The notes: generated from the sequence alone by a model not told the origin. 64,000 nucleotides of DNA from Bacillus sp. REN10 (GCF_016820555.1 NZ_JADHDW010000008.1:62001-126000), one strand, 5' to 3'; shown: positions 25,228 through 33,664, numbered from the stretch's first letter. Translations and numbers: made by a program.

Positions 25228-25482
25228 AAAATAAAAAACACACACTCATCCCTCAAAAAGGGACGAGCGTGTGTTAGACCCGTGGTTCCACCCAGATTCC
25301 CATCATGTTCCTTGCCATGATGGCTCCTTTGGCTGTATCGTAGCCGCTACGGTATTGATTACTATTCTTTCACCAATACAGCTCCAAGGCGGTAAGCTAT
25401 TTTTTCGTGTTAGGAAGCTTTCAACCTCGACTTCCCTCTCTGTGAACCGTAAAAAATGCTCATGTCCTTTTCAACGCTTGTT
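25228..25482 (-). promoter_or_regulatory. T-box riboswitch, promoter-proximal copy (threonine)
   Basis: A near-duplicate of the downstream leader with the same GGGTGGAACCACGGGT core, its own terminator (ACACACGCTCGTCCC region with a TTTTTTATTTT tail) and specifier ACC within CTTACCGCCTTGGAGC. Two leaders in series mean that two antitermination events are needed for full expression. Confidence 0.93.
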
Positions 25483-25496
25483 TTATATAGTTCACT

Positions 25497-25525
25497 ACTA
25501 TAATGGATGTGGAAATTCAAGTCAA
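25497..25525 (-). promoter_or_regulatory. Sigma-A promoter for the T-box/thrS unit
   Basis: TTGACT (complement of 25520-25525) and TATAGT (complement of 25497-25502) are 17 bp apart, placing the transcript start just before the first T-box. Confidence 0.75.
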
Positions 25526-25660
25526 TAAAAAGTTAAAATTTTCTTTTTATTGGCCTTATTTCTTCTAGAGCTAAATTTTTTCTTAGATGCTTGTAACTGT
25601 CGGAAAAATTGATTATGATTGGTAACTAGACAACCGCAAATTTTTTCATTACAATACAAT

Positions 25661-25675
25661 TGATACTAATTCTCA
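25661..25675 (+). promoter_or_regulatory. Fur/PerR-like box upstream of the ferritin gene
   Basis: TGATACTAATTCTCA matches the 7-1-7 Fur core TGATAATNATTATCA at all but two defined positions. It lies 49 bp before the ferritin ATG. PerR uses a similar sequence, so which regulator binds is open. Confidence 0.5.
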
Positions 25676-25723
25676 ATAAAAACCGAGAATTTTATCACAC
25701 TACATACAAAGGAGTTTTTACCT

Positions 25724-26230
25724 ATGTTGTCCAAGACTTTACGCGATGCCTTAATCGATCAAATGAATTTTGAATTCTATTCAGCTCACACTTACATGGC
25801 AATGGCCGCTTATTGTACGTCAGAAAGCTATGATGGTTTTGCAAACTTCTTCCTCGTCCAAGCAGAAGAAGAACGTTTCCATGCAATGAAGCTATATCAC
25901 TATATTAATGATCGCGGCGAAAGAGCGCTTATTTCCGGCTTTGAAAACCCAAATAACGAGTTTTCTTCTATTCTTGAAGCGTTCCAAGTCGGATATGAAC
26001 ATGAGAGAGAGGTCACTAAGCGTTTTTACCACCTTTCCGACATTGCGATGGACGAGCGCGAGCATGCGACAATGGCATTCCTTAAATGGTTCATTGATGA
26101 GCAAGTGGAAGAAGAAGCCACTTTTGATACGCTCATCAATAAAATCAAACGCATTGAAAACGACTCAAATGCTCTCTTTATGCTAGATACGGAGTTAACC
26201 GCTCGTACATTTGTAGCACCAGCAGAATAG
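25724..26230 (+). CDS. Non-haem ferritin
   Basis: A 168-residue bacterial ferritin of the FtnA type, which stores iron as a 24-mer shell. Ferroxidase ligands are seen as Glu17 (NFEFYSAHTYMAM), Glu50/His53 (AEEERFHAM), Glu94 region (YEHEREVTKRFYHLSD) and the DEQVEEEATF helix. GGAGTTTTTACCT precedes the ATG. Transcription is monocistronic, ending at 26302-26342. A Fur/PerR-like box upstream suggests iron or peroxide control. The family also includes Dps-like mini-ferritins, but the length and ligand pattern favour true ferritin. Confidence 0.93.
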   Translation: MLSKTLRDALIDQMNFEFYSAHTYMAMAAYCTSESYDGFANFFLVQAEEERFHAMKLYHYINDRGERALISGFENPNNEFSSILEAFQVGYEHEREVTKRFYHLSDIAMDEREHATMAFLKWFIDEQVEEEATFDTLINKIKRIENDSNALFMLDTELTARTFVAPAE

Positions 26231-26301
26231 GAAAATGATCTATTCTCTTTGTTCTGCCTATGGACTGCAGAATCATGTACTAAATAAATTTTAACATGAA
26301 G

Positions 26302-26342
26302 AAAGCCGATTTTCCTTACACTTAGGAATCATCGGCTTTTTG
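26302..26342. terminator. Terminator after ferritin, also facing the arsenic operon
   Basis: AAAGCCGAT at 26302-26310 pairs with ATCGGCTTT at 26331-26339; the inner TTCCT/AGGAA words extend the stem, and T5 follows. Confidence 0.85.
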
Positions 26343-26390
26343 AATGGAATAAGAAAGCTTGTCGGAAGGTCCTTCGCTTTCAACTAGTTT

Positions 26391-26666
26391 TTAGCAGCAG
26401 TTACTAGCTCCTAATAAAACGAGTCCTGTACCATCTTCATTTTCTTCTTTATCTAACGTTAATTCATCCGTTTCTGTCATTTGTGAATCGAATGCCACTT
26501 TAATGCCATTAATTGTTTGAACCGTATCGGACTCAAGCGGTGGATCTAAAGTTAAGGAAAATTGCGGGCCGCAGCAGCCAGCCACGGAAGTTAAGCGAAT
26601 GCCTTCTGCACCTTTTTCATTTAAAAAACTTTGCAACAATTGTTTAGCTTCATCTGTAATTTTCAT
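26391..26666 (-). CDS. HesB/IscA-like (A-type Fe-S carrier family) protein in the ars operon
   Basis: A 91-residue protein with the HesB-like start KITDEAKQLLQSFLNEKGAE and the strand GIRLTSVAGCCGPQFSLTLD. Classical A-type carriers have C-x42-44-C-G-C; here the cysteines are an internal CC and a terminal NCC, closer to the small HesB-like proteins found with selenium and arsenic genes. GGAGG lies eight bases before the ATG at 26666. It is 34 bases beyond the arsA stop and is the last gene of the ars operon. Two vicinal cysteine pairs could bind As(III) or a cluster; the role is inferred. Confidence 0.75.
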   Translation of the reverse strand: MKITDEAKQLLQSFLNEKGAEGIRLTSVAGCCGPQFSLTLDPPLESDTVQTINGIKVAFDSQMTETDELTLDKEENEDGTGLVLLGASNCC

Positions 26667-26700
26667 TTCTGATTCCTCCTTCAAATCAATTTCTCACTGA

Positions 26701-28470
26701 CTACTGAATATAATCTTTCAGCTGATCATACCCAATCTTTTCTTCTCGTAACCAAGGAATAATGGCACATTTCTCTGCTTTATGGTCCTTGACTTCTTCA
26801 ACCCATTCTTTTTCTGCTATTGCTTTGCTCTTTAGAAATGGGTCGTTCGTATTTGTGACAGATAAACTTTGATTAATCACCCACCATTGCGGATGAATAC
26901 TAGCCCGTTTTAGATCCTCCTGTAATCGAGAGGCTTCTAAAACAGGTGTTGCTTCTGCAAGTGTGACAATCACCACGGCTGTTTCTTTTGAGTTTCGAAT
27001 TTGCGGCAATAAGTTTTTTGCACTTTCTGGTACAGTTCCTGTTGATCTAGCCATTTCTTTACTATAAGACTCAGAAGCATCCAGTAATAATAAGGTATGT
27101 CCCGTTGGTGCCGTATCTATGACGACCATTTCATTTTCTGCTTTGGCTACTACTTCCGCAAAAGCATGAAAAACAGCAATCTCCTCTGTACATGGCGATT
27201 CTAGATCTTCCTTTAAGTAAGCAAGACCCGCTTCATCTAAGTCCTTCCTTGATTGTGCTATTACTTCAGCTTTATACTTCTCCACTTCTACTTTGGGGTT
27301 AATTTCACTAATAGTTAAATTTGGATGTAGATACCCACTCTGAAATTGATAGTCTAGGTGAGCAGCAGGATCAGTTGTTGTTAAGTGGACACGATGCCCC
27401 TTTTCAGCTAGCCCTACCGCAATAGCTGATGCAACGGTTGTTTTTCCTACTCCACCTTTCCCCATTGTAAAGATTAACTTTTTGTTGTGAACTGAAAAAT
27501 CATCAATAACTTCTTTTAATCCTGAAAGATTATTTGATGGATTTTTCGTGTATACCTCTGTTACTGGCGTTTGTTCGTATAGTTTAAACAGATGTCGGAG
27601 ATTTTCCACACCTGTTAAAGAGTAAGGAACATACGGTAACGAGTACATATTGATTTCTTGTAAACTTTCTGGTAACCGCTTTAATGACTTCCTTTGTCGA
27701 TGATAAAAAGCGGATGAGATTTCATCTTCTTCATTATGCTTTTGAAGGAGTCCGTTGATGATAAGCATTTGATTTTGAATACCAATCTCTTTCAACTCAG
27801 TGGAAGCACGATCTGCTTCTACAAAAGCTGACACATCCGGTCTTGTCACTAATATTAGTGTCGTTTTAGTTGGATCGGAAAGGACAGACATCGCCCTTGA
27901 ATAGAGCTCTTTTTTCTGTCCTAATCCAGATAAAGGACCTAAACAGGATGCCCCATGCGTACTTTCTTCTAAAAATCCTGTCCAAGCAGTCGGAAGCTGT
28001 AAAAGGCGCAACGTATGACCTGTTGGAGCTGTATCAAAAATAATATGATCATAACGATTAACAATCTCAAGATTGGTGAGAAAACCTGTAAATTCATCAA
28101 ATGCAGCAATTTCAACTGTACAAGCCCCTGATAATTGCTCTTCCATCGAAGCAACCACAGCTGCTGGAAATTTATCTCTATAAGGACCAACTACACTTTC
28201 ACGATAAGCTTTAGCAGATGCCTCAGGGTCGATATTGCTCACAAATAAATGTTCAATCGACGGAACAGCTGTTGGTGTACTTGTTAACTCTATGCCAAAT
28301 ACATCTTGTAAATTAGATGCAGGATCTGTACTGATGAGTAAAACCTTTTTCTCCCTGTCAGCTAAGGCGACGGCTGTGGCGCAGGCCGTTGACGTTTTCC
28401 CTACCCCACCTTTTCCTGTTAAAAACAAAAATTTAGTATGAATATGATTTGGACTGAATGTAGGATACAT
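26701..28470 (-). CDS. arsA: Arsenite-transporting ATPase ArsA
   Basis: A 589-residue duplicated ATPase that powers arsenite export with ArsB. The N half has Walker A GKGGVGKTSTACATAVALA and the C half GKGGVGKTTVASAIAVGLA; each half carries the signature DTAPTGHT. The As(III)-binding cysteines are in SGACTVEIAAF, GASCLGPLSG and SPCTEEIAVF, matching Cys113, Cys172 and Cys422 of the E. coli R773 protein. The start ATG follows GGAAG closely after the arsD stop. In the operon order arsR-arsB-arsC-arsD-arsA it sits next to its metallochaperone gene arsD. Confidence 0.96.
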   Translation of the reverse strand: MYPTFSPNHIHTKFLFLTGKGGVGKTSTACATAVALADREKKVLLISTDPASNLQDVFGIELTSTPTAVPSIEHLFVSNIDPEASAKAYRESVVGPYRDKFPAAVVASMEEQLSGACTVEIAAFDEFTGFLTNLEIVNRYDHIIFDTAPTGHTLRLLQLPTAWTGFLEESTHGASCLGPLSGLGQKKELYSRAMSVLSDPTKTTLILVTRPDVSAFVEADRASTELKEIGIQNQMLIINGLLQKHNEEDEISSAFYHRQRKSLKRLPESLQEINMYSLPYVPYSLTGVENLRHLFKLYEQTPVTEVYTKNPSNNLSGLKEVIDDFSVHNKKLIFTMGKGGVGKTTVASAIAVGLAEKGHRVHLTTTDPAAHLDYQFQSGYLHPNLTISEINPKVEVEKYKAEVIAQSRKDLDEAGLAYLKEDLESPCTEEIAVFHAFAEVVAKAENEMVVIDTAPTGHTLLLLDASESYSKEMARSTGTVPESAKNLLPQIRNSKETAVVIVTLAEATPVLEASRLQEDLKRASIHPQWWVINQSLSVTNTNDPFLKSKAIAEKEWVEEVKDHKAEKCAIIPWLREEKIGYDQLKDYIQ

Positions 28471-28490
28471 ATGGCTTCCTTCTTCCCCAA

Positions 28491-28856
28491 TTATGATAGT
28501 TGTTCTAAATTGATCGAAAGTCGAACTTTCGGCTTCTCATTTAATTCTTCGACCTTTACTTCAAACCATTGGGCAAATTCTTCATTCGTTGGATAGATTC
28601 CTATTTTTACTACTTGATCATTCACTAAAACAACAGGTAAAGCATCGGGACCTTTTTCCATCAATACACGATTGATTTCATCGTTTTCAGCAAATTTGTC
28701 GGGATGATTTGTTAATTGGTATCGCTTAATATGAAAACCTTTTTTCTCTAGCGAATAAACAGCGGATGCTACTCTAGTTAATTCTGGATCTACGCTAGGC
28801 CCGCATACTCCAGTGGAACAACACATTGCCGGATCAAAAATTTCAACTTTATTCAT
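28491..28856 (-). CDS. arsD: Arsenic metallochaperone ArsD
   Basis: A 121-residue thioredoxin-like protein that hands As(III) to ArsA and also weakly represses the operon in other species. The N-terminus EIFDPAMCCSTGVCGPSVDP contains Cys12, Cys13 and Cys18, the functional set of ArsD. The C-terminal vicinal pairs of the R773 protein are absent, as is normal for shorter homologues. AGGAGG precedes the ATG. It lies between arsC (23 bases upstream) and arsA (20 bases downstream). Confidence 0.95.
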   Translation of the reverse strand: MNKVEIFDPAMCCSTGVCGPSVDPELTRVASAVYSLEKKGFHIKRYQLTNHPDKFAENDEINRVLMEKGPDALPVVLVNDQVVKIGIYPTNEEFAQWFEVKVEELNEKPKVRLSINLEQLS

Positions 28857-28879
28857 GTGATAAACCTCCTATTATATGC

Positions 28880-29299
28880 TTACTTTCCAGTTTCCGAAAA
28901 ACGTTGGATTCTTTCACCAATTTCATCACGCACACGCTGGAAGAACGCCCATTTTTCTTCGTCTGTTCCTTCCGCTTTTGCCGGATCATCAAACCCCCAG
29001 TGCTCACGCTTCACATGCGGTGGAGTAATTGGACATTTATCGGCTGCATCTCCGCATAATGTGACGACTAGATTTGCATGATTCAAAATTTCAGGATCAA
29101 TCATGTCAGACGTTTGATTTGAAATATCCATACCAACTTCCTTCATTGCCCTTACTGCATTAGGATTCAATCCATGCGCCTCAATACCGGCACTATAAAC
29201 TTCCCACTCTTCCCCTAAATATTTCTTTGCCCATCCTTCTGCCATTTGGCTTCTGCAAGAGTTTCCCGTACATAAAAAATAAATCGTCTTTTTAGCCAT
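28880..29299 (-). CDS. arsC: Arsenate reductase, thioredoxin-coupled
   Basis: A 139-residue low-molecular-weight phosphatase-fold arsenate reductase. The P-loop [16 protein letters not shown] holds Cys10 and Cys15; the redox relay continues with Cys82 in [10 protein letters not shown] and Cys89, the pattern of S. aureus pI258 and B. subtilis ArsC. It converts As(V) to As(III), which ArsB/ArsA then export. AAGGAG lies upstream of the ATG. It starts 15 bases after the arsB stop. Confidence 0.97.
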   Translation of the reverse strand: MAKKTIYFLCTGNSCRSQMAEGWAKKYLGEEWEVYSAGIEAHGLNPNAVRAMKEVGMDISNQTSDMIDPEILNHANLVVTLCGDAADKCPITPPHVKREHWGFDDPAKAEGTDEEKWAFFQRVRDEIGERIQRFSETGK

Positions 29300-29314
29300 C
29301 CCTTATGTCTCCTT

Positions 29315-30625
29315 TTAGTAAAGTATTAACACGATATATAAACCTAGTAACGTCATGAATAGAATCGGAATGGTTAAAACGATTCCGGTTTTGAAATAGG
29401 TTCCCCAGGAAATTTTCACTCCTTTTTGAGATAAAACATGGAGCCATACTAACGTTGCTAGTGATCCAATTGGGGTAATTTTCGGACCTAAGTCTGATCC
29501 AATCACATTGGCATAAATAAGTGCTTCCCGAACCGCACCTGACGTGCTCGTTTCCGTAATGGCCAATGCATCGATCATAACAGTTGGCATATTATTCATG
29601 ACGGATGATAAGAAAGCAGCAAGAAAGCCCATTCCGATCGTTGCCGCAAATAATCCTTGTTCAGCCGTTGCTTGAATGACACTGGCTAAGGAATGAGTTA
29701 GCCAAGCATTTCCTAACCCATAGACGACTACATACATGCCAATGGAGAAAAATACAATACTCCATGGTGCCCCTTTCATAACGGCTTTCGTGTTTACTGC
29801 ATGACTTCTGCTTGCCATAAACAAAAAGAAGATAGCGACCGCTCCTGCCACAATGGATACAGGCATTTGAATGAACTCACTTGCGAAGTAACCAATCAGT
29901 AAGATAGCAAGCACATACCAGGAAAGACGAAACATTTTTTCGTCCTTAATCGCTTCTACTGGCTGTTTTAATTTAGATAGATCATACGTTTTCGGAATAC
30001 TTTTTCTAAAATAAATTAATAATACCGTGATGGTTGCCGTCAATGAAAAAAGGTTCGGAATCACCATTCTTGAAGCATATTCGACAAATCCAATATGAAA
30101 GAAATCGGCAGAAACAATATTCACTAAGTTACTTACCACAAATGGTAAAGAAGTCGTATCTGCAATAAATCCACTTGCCATGATAAAGGGAAAGATCATC
30201 TTTTCCTTGAATTCCAAATGACGAACCATCGCTAATACGATCGGCGTCAATATTAAAGCGGCCCCATCATTCGCAAATAACGCGGCGACGATCGCACCTA
30301 ACATACTCACATACACGAACATTTGAATGCCATTCCCTTTAGCCGCTCTCGCCATATGCAAAGCAGCCCATTCAAACAACCCAATCTCATCTAATATGAG
30401 TGAAATAAGGATAATGGCAATAAATGATAATGTGGCGTTCCATGTAATGTCTATTACTTCTAGTACATCATTAAGTCCAACAACCCCTACTAAAAGGGCA
30501 AGGAGCGCTCCCCCACAAGCTGACCAGCCGATGTTTAAGCCCTTAGGCTGCCATATGACGAAAATCAGTGTTACTAAAAAAATGCCCGATGCCAATATTG
30601 CTGTTGTCACGACACTAACCTCCAT
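29315..30625 (-). CDS. arsB: Arsenite efflux membrane protein ArsB
   Basis: A 436-residue permease of the ArsB/NhaD ion-transporter superfamily with about twelve helices. Recognisable parts are [59 protein letters not shown] and the repeat-related [13 protein letters not shown] and [20 protein letters not shown]. It exports arsenite (and antimonite) by proton exchange or with ArsA. Its ATG overlaps the arsR stop by one base (TAATG). Confidence 0.96.
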   Translation of the reverse strand: MEVSVVTTAILASGIFLVTLIFVIWQPKGLNIGWSACGGALLALLVGVVGLNDVLEVIDITWNATLSFIAIILISLILDEIGLFEWAALHMARAAKGNGIQMFVYVSMLGAIVAALFANDGAALILTPIVLAMVRHLEFKEKMIFPFIMASGFIADTTSLPFVVSNLVNIVSADFFHIGFVEYASRMVIPNLFSLTATITVLLIYFRKSIPKTYDLSKLKQPVEAIKDEKMFRLSWYVLAILLIGYFASEFIQMPVSIVAGAVAIFFLFMASRSHAVNTKAVMKGAPWSIVFFSIGMYVVVYGLGNAWLTHSLASVIQATAEQGLFAATIGMGFLAAFLSSVMNNMPTVMIDALAITETSTSGAVREALIYANVIGSDLGPKITPIGSLATLVWLHVLSQKGVKISWGTYFKTGIVLTIPILFMTLLGLYIVLILY

Positions 30626-30969
30626 TAATCACAAGAGATGCGCAATCCCTTTTCTTCCAGTTCTTTTAATTTAAAGGCTTGGCTCGGAAGATGCTCAAGC
30701 AAGCTGTGGACGAAAGGATAATAAGAGCTATCCTTATTTAATGAATAAATCATCCATTGTCCTCTTCTCATTTCCTGTACCAATTCAGCATCTTTCAACT
30801 TGCGAAGGTGTTGACTAATAGCTGGCTGGCTCATGTTAAAAATCGCCACAAATTCACAAACACAATAATCATTCGCATCCAGCATTTTGACCATCGTTAG
30901 CCTTGTTTTATCCCCTAATAATTTTAAGATCGTTGCAGCTTTTCCTATTTCAACTGTTGATCCTTGCAT
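30625..30969 (-). CDS. arsR: Arsenical repressor ArsR
   Basis: A 114-residue winged-helix SmtB/ArsR repressor. The metalloid site is seen as [12 protein letters not shown] in the alpha-3 helix, followed by the recognition helix [20 protein letters not shown]. The wing is [10 protein letters not shown]. As(III) or Sb(III) binding releases it from DNA. The ATG at 30969 follows AGGAGGTG; an in-frame start six codons earlier lies inside the ribosome site. It is first in the six-gene operon and its operator probably lies just upstream. Confidence 0.96.
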   Translation of the reverse strand: MQGSTVEIGKAATILKLLGDKTRLTMVKMLDANDYCVCEFVAIFNMSQPAISQHLRKLKDAELVQEMRRGQWMIYSLNKDSSYYPFVHSLLEHLPSQAFKLKELEEKGLRISCD

Positions 30970-31000
30970 AAAAAACACCTCCTGCACTCAGCTTCGCATG

Positions 31001-31042
31001 AATATATAACGATTCACTTATATAATAATATGCTTATATATT
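31001..31042. promoter_or_regulatory. Candidate ArsR operator/promoter
   Basis: AATATATAA at 31001-31009 and TTATATATT at 31034-31042 form a perfect 9-bp inverted repeat. Two CTTATATA words (31017 and 31033) are direct repeats 16 bp apart. The region is 32-73 bp ahead of the arsR ATG and includes TATAAT, so repressor and polymerase sites probably overlap. Confidence 0.55.
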
Positions 31043-31204
31043 AATTACAAGGCCGAATATTCCTAAGCTTAACAAGCATAGCTTGCTTTGACTTGCCATA
31101 CAGCCAAGCTCTTCACCTATTTGCTTGTCCAGTTCATTGCTTTGAACTTGCGTAGCATTTCTGTATTCTTTTTCATTGGTTTATTTCCCCACCGTAAATC
31201 ATCA

Positions 31205-31238
31205 TCAAAAAAAGAGCCCATTAGCTAGGATAGGCTCT
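31205..31238 (-). terminator. Terminator overlapping the comFB-like stop
   Basis: AAGAGCC at 31211-31217 pairs with GGCTCTT at 31232-31238. The right arm lies within the last codons of the gene and the minus strand continues as T7. Confidence 0.8.
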
Positions 31239-31547
31239 TAACAGTTTTTTACATTCTTCATATGTGACTTCTTCATGAAGCGGACAGTGAGGATTGGCTG
31301 CTACAATTTCAGCCGCTTGAGTAACTGTCGTTAATACATTCGCATATTCTTGTGTATGCTTCATATATAAAGCTTTAATAAAAGGAATTTTGCTAGGATC
31401 AGCTACATACTTAGGTGGTAGATGATTTAGGGAGAGAGCTAGCACATCTCTTAAACAATTTTGACATCCACAGGCTATTTTTAACTGATCCTTGTACTCT
31501 TCGATTACATCTCTAACAATTTCTTCCATTGCATTTTTTACAGTCAT
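31221..31547 (-). CDS. ComFB family protein
   Basis: A 108-residue protein with the late-competence ComFB signature: NAMEEIVRDVIEEYKDQLKI, then ACGCQNCLRDVLALSLNHLP with three cysteines, PKYV, and a fourth cysteine in NPHCPLHEEVTYEECKKLL. B. subtilis ComFB is encoded in the comF operon and its function is unknown; some homologues in other bacteria bind cyclic dinucleotides. Here the gene is not next to comFA or comFC. The ATG at 31547 has GGAG eight bases upstream; two earlier ATG codons are less well placed. The terminator overlaps its 3' end. Confidence 0.85.
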   Translation of the reverse strand: MTVKNAMEEIVRDVIEEYKDQLKIACGCQNCLRDVLALSLNHLPPKYVADPSKIPFIKALYMKHTQEYANVLTTVTQAAEIVAANPHCPLHEEVTYEECKKLLRAYPS

Positions 31548-31714
31548 CTTCATTTCTCCTATCCTCATTCATAAGTAAGTACATTCAAAAAAAGATTGAT
31601 TACTTCTATTATCGGAAATATTTTACTTACCTTTAATAAAAATACATATTTTTAAATATTTTTTCATAGCTTACAATAGGTCTGGAGAACCATTAATGAG
31701 GTTTTGTTGATATA

Positions 31715-31744
31715 AAAAAACGACTGCGATGACAGTCGTTTTTT
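31715..31744. terminator. Symmetrical terminator hairpin
   Basis: AAAAAACGACTG pairs with CAGTCGTTTTTT around CGATGA. There is no plus-strand gene immediately upstream, so it either protects the ars/comFB region from read-through or belongs to a lost gene. Confidence 0.75.
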
Positions 31745-32044
31745 GTATGTAACCTAGTTAGCTAGTCAGCCATGCGGCAATCAAGACGGTCGATGAACAA
31801 CCACCGTATGAGCCGGGCTCATGGATTTGATCGAACTTATAAGCTGTAAGTCTTGATTTTTGAATGGTAAGAGTCTTGATTTTTGAGCTCTGAGTGCTGA
31901 ACGTTGAGCTTTGAGCTTTTATCCCAATTTATCTAGTGTCTCACTAAATGATCTCATTATGATAAAAGTTAGAGCGGCTGTAAGGTCAAAGCCGCTAGCA
32001 CCTGTTCAGTTGCCTTGATTTTCGACTAACTAACGAGTATTCAT
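31745..32044. other. Gene-free stretch with small palindromes and repeats
   Basis: It contains the palindrome ATGAGCCGGGCTCAT near 31808-31822. AGTCTTGATTTTTGA occurs twice, 22 bp apart, with a third relative CCTTGATTTTCGA near 32012. A run of TGAGCT/TTGAGC words is also present. AGCGGCT at 31973-31979 pairs with AGCCGCT at 31990-31996 and may be a weak terminator for the gene that ends at 32045. I see no protein or known RNA. Confidence 0.45.
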
Positions 32045-32668
32045 TTATTCAGGTACTTCAATTTCTGTCAGCGTATTGGACGTGGACAGAACGAAATCGA
32101 CTTCCGTTAAAAACTCATCAATCTTTTTCTCTAGCTTTTCATATTCATCACGTAATTTTAGCGGGTCAACGATTTTCGCTTCATGCTTTTCACGATAACT
32201 TCTCGTCAGCTCGTTGCTTTCTTCGACTTTCAGTTTTGCTTCTCGGCCGTATAACACTTCTAATTGACGGTCTAGCTGTTCCTTGACCTCTGCATTAATC
32301 TCTTCTACCTCATCTGTCACCGATGAAAACTCGCGCTTCATCTTGTGCAGAAGCTCTTGCTCATATTGGATCGATGTTTTGCGCTCAATCGCTTCGGCAA
32401 CCGTATATGTATGACCGGCGATTTCCACCTTTGTCATTGCGTTCGATAACACAATCGCTGACTTAATCGCATTTCGGCGTTTAATCAAATCTAACGTGGA
32501 TTGATAGCTTGCACGTGCTTTTTCTTCAAATTCCTTCACAGAAGCAAAGCCACTGACCGGTTTATTACCAACATGGTATTGAACCAATGGAGTAGAATTC
32601 ATCATTGAATGAATCCGTTTATCTAACAGTTTCAGTTCAGCTAACGCTCTCGTAATTGAAATTTTCAT
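32045..32668 (-). CDS. Coiled-coil protein of unknown function
   Basis: A 207-residue, highly charged protein that appears almost entirely helical. It opens with MKISITRALAELKLLDKRIH, has a short hairpin-like middle (KVEIAGHTYTVAEAIERKTS) and continues as long coiled coil (EEINAEVKEQLDRQLEVLYG, LRDEYEKLEKKIDEFLTEVD). No membrane or signal segment is present. Similar helical proteins occur in phage-derived and Bacillus gene sets without assigned roles. GGAGG lies nine bases before the ATG at 32668. It is 73 bases downstream of the AcuA-like acetyltransferase on the same strand and could be in the same B12-controlled transcript. Confidence 0.7.
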   Translation of the reverse strand: MKISITRALAELKLLDKRIHSMMNSTPLVQYHVGNKPVSGFASVKEFEEKARASYQSTLDLIKRRNAIKSAIVLSNAMTKVEIAGHTYTVAEAIERKTSIQYEQELLHKMKREFSSVTDEVEEINAEVKEQLDRQLEVLYGREAKLKVEESNELTRSYREKHEAKIVDPLKLRDEYEKLEKKIDEFLTEVDFVLSTSNTLTEIEVPE

Positions 32669-32741
32669 ACGTAACAACCTCCATTTTTTATCAATATACC
32701 ATAATAGTTTAATACATACATAGCCGGAAGCTTCCTCTTTG

Positions 32742-33317
32742 CTACATAAACGCTTTTGGATCCGACAATTTCATAAACTGATATAACTCCTCGCTCGCGA
32801 CTTCTTTGCCGATACGCCCCATCATAAAGTTATAAGGATAACCTGCAATATCTGGTTCATTTGTTGGTATGTCCTCAAAACGGCTCGCCTGTAGCATCTT
32901 TTTCAGCAATTTTTTATATGCGTGCGCATCGCCATTCGTCATTTGTAAATCCCAATGCCAGTAATATTCTAGTGAAATAATGATTTTACTTTCAAGCGCT
33001 TGGTTAGATGTTACTGCTTGAACGAGTCGTTTTGCTATCCCACGCCCCCTAAAACCTGGTGCTACTTCCACTACACCTAAAGTTCGAACAAAAGGCAACT
33101 TACTCCATCTTTCTTCTCTTTCGGGCGGCAGTACGATCGTATAGCCAATAATGGCATCACGATCGATTGCTAAAGCCATTGCTACTTCCTTGCTCAGCTC
33201 TGCTCGCAAAGTAGCTTGCTGCTTGTCCGGCGCACGAAAGCGATTGAGCAAAGGGTGGAATGTAAGCCTTTTCATATTCATTTTGACTGCTTCCTCGTTC
33301 GAAATGATTTCAACCAT
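32742..33317 (-). CDS. GNAT acetyltransferase related to AcuA
   Basis: A 191-residue N-acetyltransferase. The acetyl-CoA loop is VAPGFRGRGIAKRLVQAV (Q/R-x-x-G-x-G/A type). Several blocks match B. subtilis AcuA as remembered: FRAPDKQQATLRAEL, ERWSKLPFVRTLGVVEVAPG, EYYWHWDLQM, LLKKMLQASRFEDIPTNEPD and the C-terminal GRIGKEV. AcuA acetylates and inactivates acetyl-CoA synthetase. No acuB, acuC or acsA lies nearby, so the target may differ. The ATG at 33317 is six bases after GGAGG. Most notably, a cobalamin riboswitch and two terminators stand directly upstream on the same strand. Confidence 0.85.
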   Translation of the reverse strand: MVEIISNEEAVKMNMKRLTFHPLLNRFRAPDKQQATLRAELSKEVAMALAIDRDAIIGYTIVLPPEREERWSKLPFVRTLGVVEVAPGFRGRGIAKRLVQAVTSNQALESKIIISLEYYWHWDLQMTNGDAHAYKKLLKKMLQASRFEDIPTNEPDIAGYPYNFMMGRIGKEVASEELYQFMKLSDPKAFM

Positions 33318-33344
33318 CTTCATCCTCCGTTCTCTTTTTTCAAA

Positions 33345-33370
33345 ATAAAAAACCCTTTCTTAGAAGAAAG
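33345..33370 (-). terminator. Second terminator between the B12 riboswitch and the acetyltransferase gene
   Basis: CTTTCTT at 33355-33361 pairs with AAGAAAG at 33364-33370; on the minus strand GGGTTTTTTATTTTG follows. It ends only about 20 bases before the gene's ribosome site. Confidence 0.75.
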
Positions 33371-33375
33371 AGCTG

Positions 33376-33412
33376 AAAACGGCAGAAAAAAGCATAAGAA
33401 AGATCACTGCCG
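33376..33412 (-). terminator. Terminator in the riboswitch expression platform
   Basis: CGGCAG at 33380-33385 pairs with CTGCCG at 33407-33412, followed by TTTTC on the minus strand. It lies about 40 bases beyond the aptamer. Confidence 0.65.
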
Positions 33413-33449
33413 CTTCAATTTCTCACTCCCCGAAGAAATGAAACTTACG

Positions 33450-33625
33450 GAATCTATGGCAGGTCTCCTGACTCGTGCTTCGTTTGACGATGAACCTTCC
33501 CATATAAGCAAGCTTACACAGTGGTTTTCTCATGCCATCCACACTTACAGTTGCGGGGACAGTTTTGGCTTCACACCAAATTCCCTATTAAGTCGCTAGC
33601 GACACCATAAATTCCTAATATTCAG
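33450..33625 (-). promoter_or_regulatory. Cobalamin (adenosylcobalamin) riboswitch
   Basis: The minus strand contains the class hallmarks in order: AATAGGGAATTTGGTG, TCCCCGCAACTGTAAG, the B12-box-like AACCACTGTG, GGGAAGG and GAGTCAGGAGACCTGCC. Spacing is as expected for the aptamer. A sigma-A promoter lies just upstream and two terminators just downstream, so ligand binding would favour termination. The first gene after it is an AcuA-like acetyltransferase, not a B12 transport or methionine gene. Confidence 0.93.
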
Positions 33626-33634
33626 TTATTATTT

Positions 33635-33663
33635 ATTATAAAGAAAAAATAAACCAAAAGCAA
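33635..33663 (-). promoter_or_regulatory. Sigma-A promoter for the cobalamin riboswitch transcript
   Basis: On the minus strand TTGCTT (complement of 33658-33663) and TATAAT (complement of 33635-33640) are 17 bp apart. Confidence 0.7.
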
Positions 33664-33664
33664 A

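Noticed and set aside
25044-25528. Plus-strand open frames of 61 and 85 codons with repeated sequence
   Set aside because: They are the antisense of the two tandem T-box leaders; the similarity between them reflects the duplicated RNA, not proteins.
31800-31830. Possible group II intron tail (CCACCGTATGAGCCGGG)
   Set aside because: Only a short resemblance and a palindrome are present; domain V pairing and reverse transcriptase sequence are missing.
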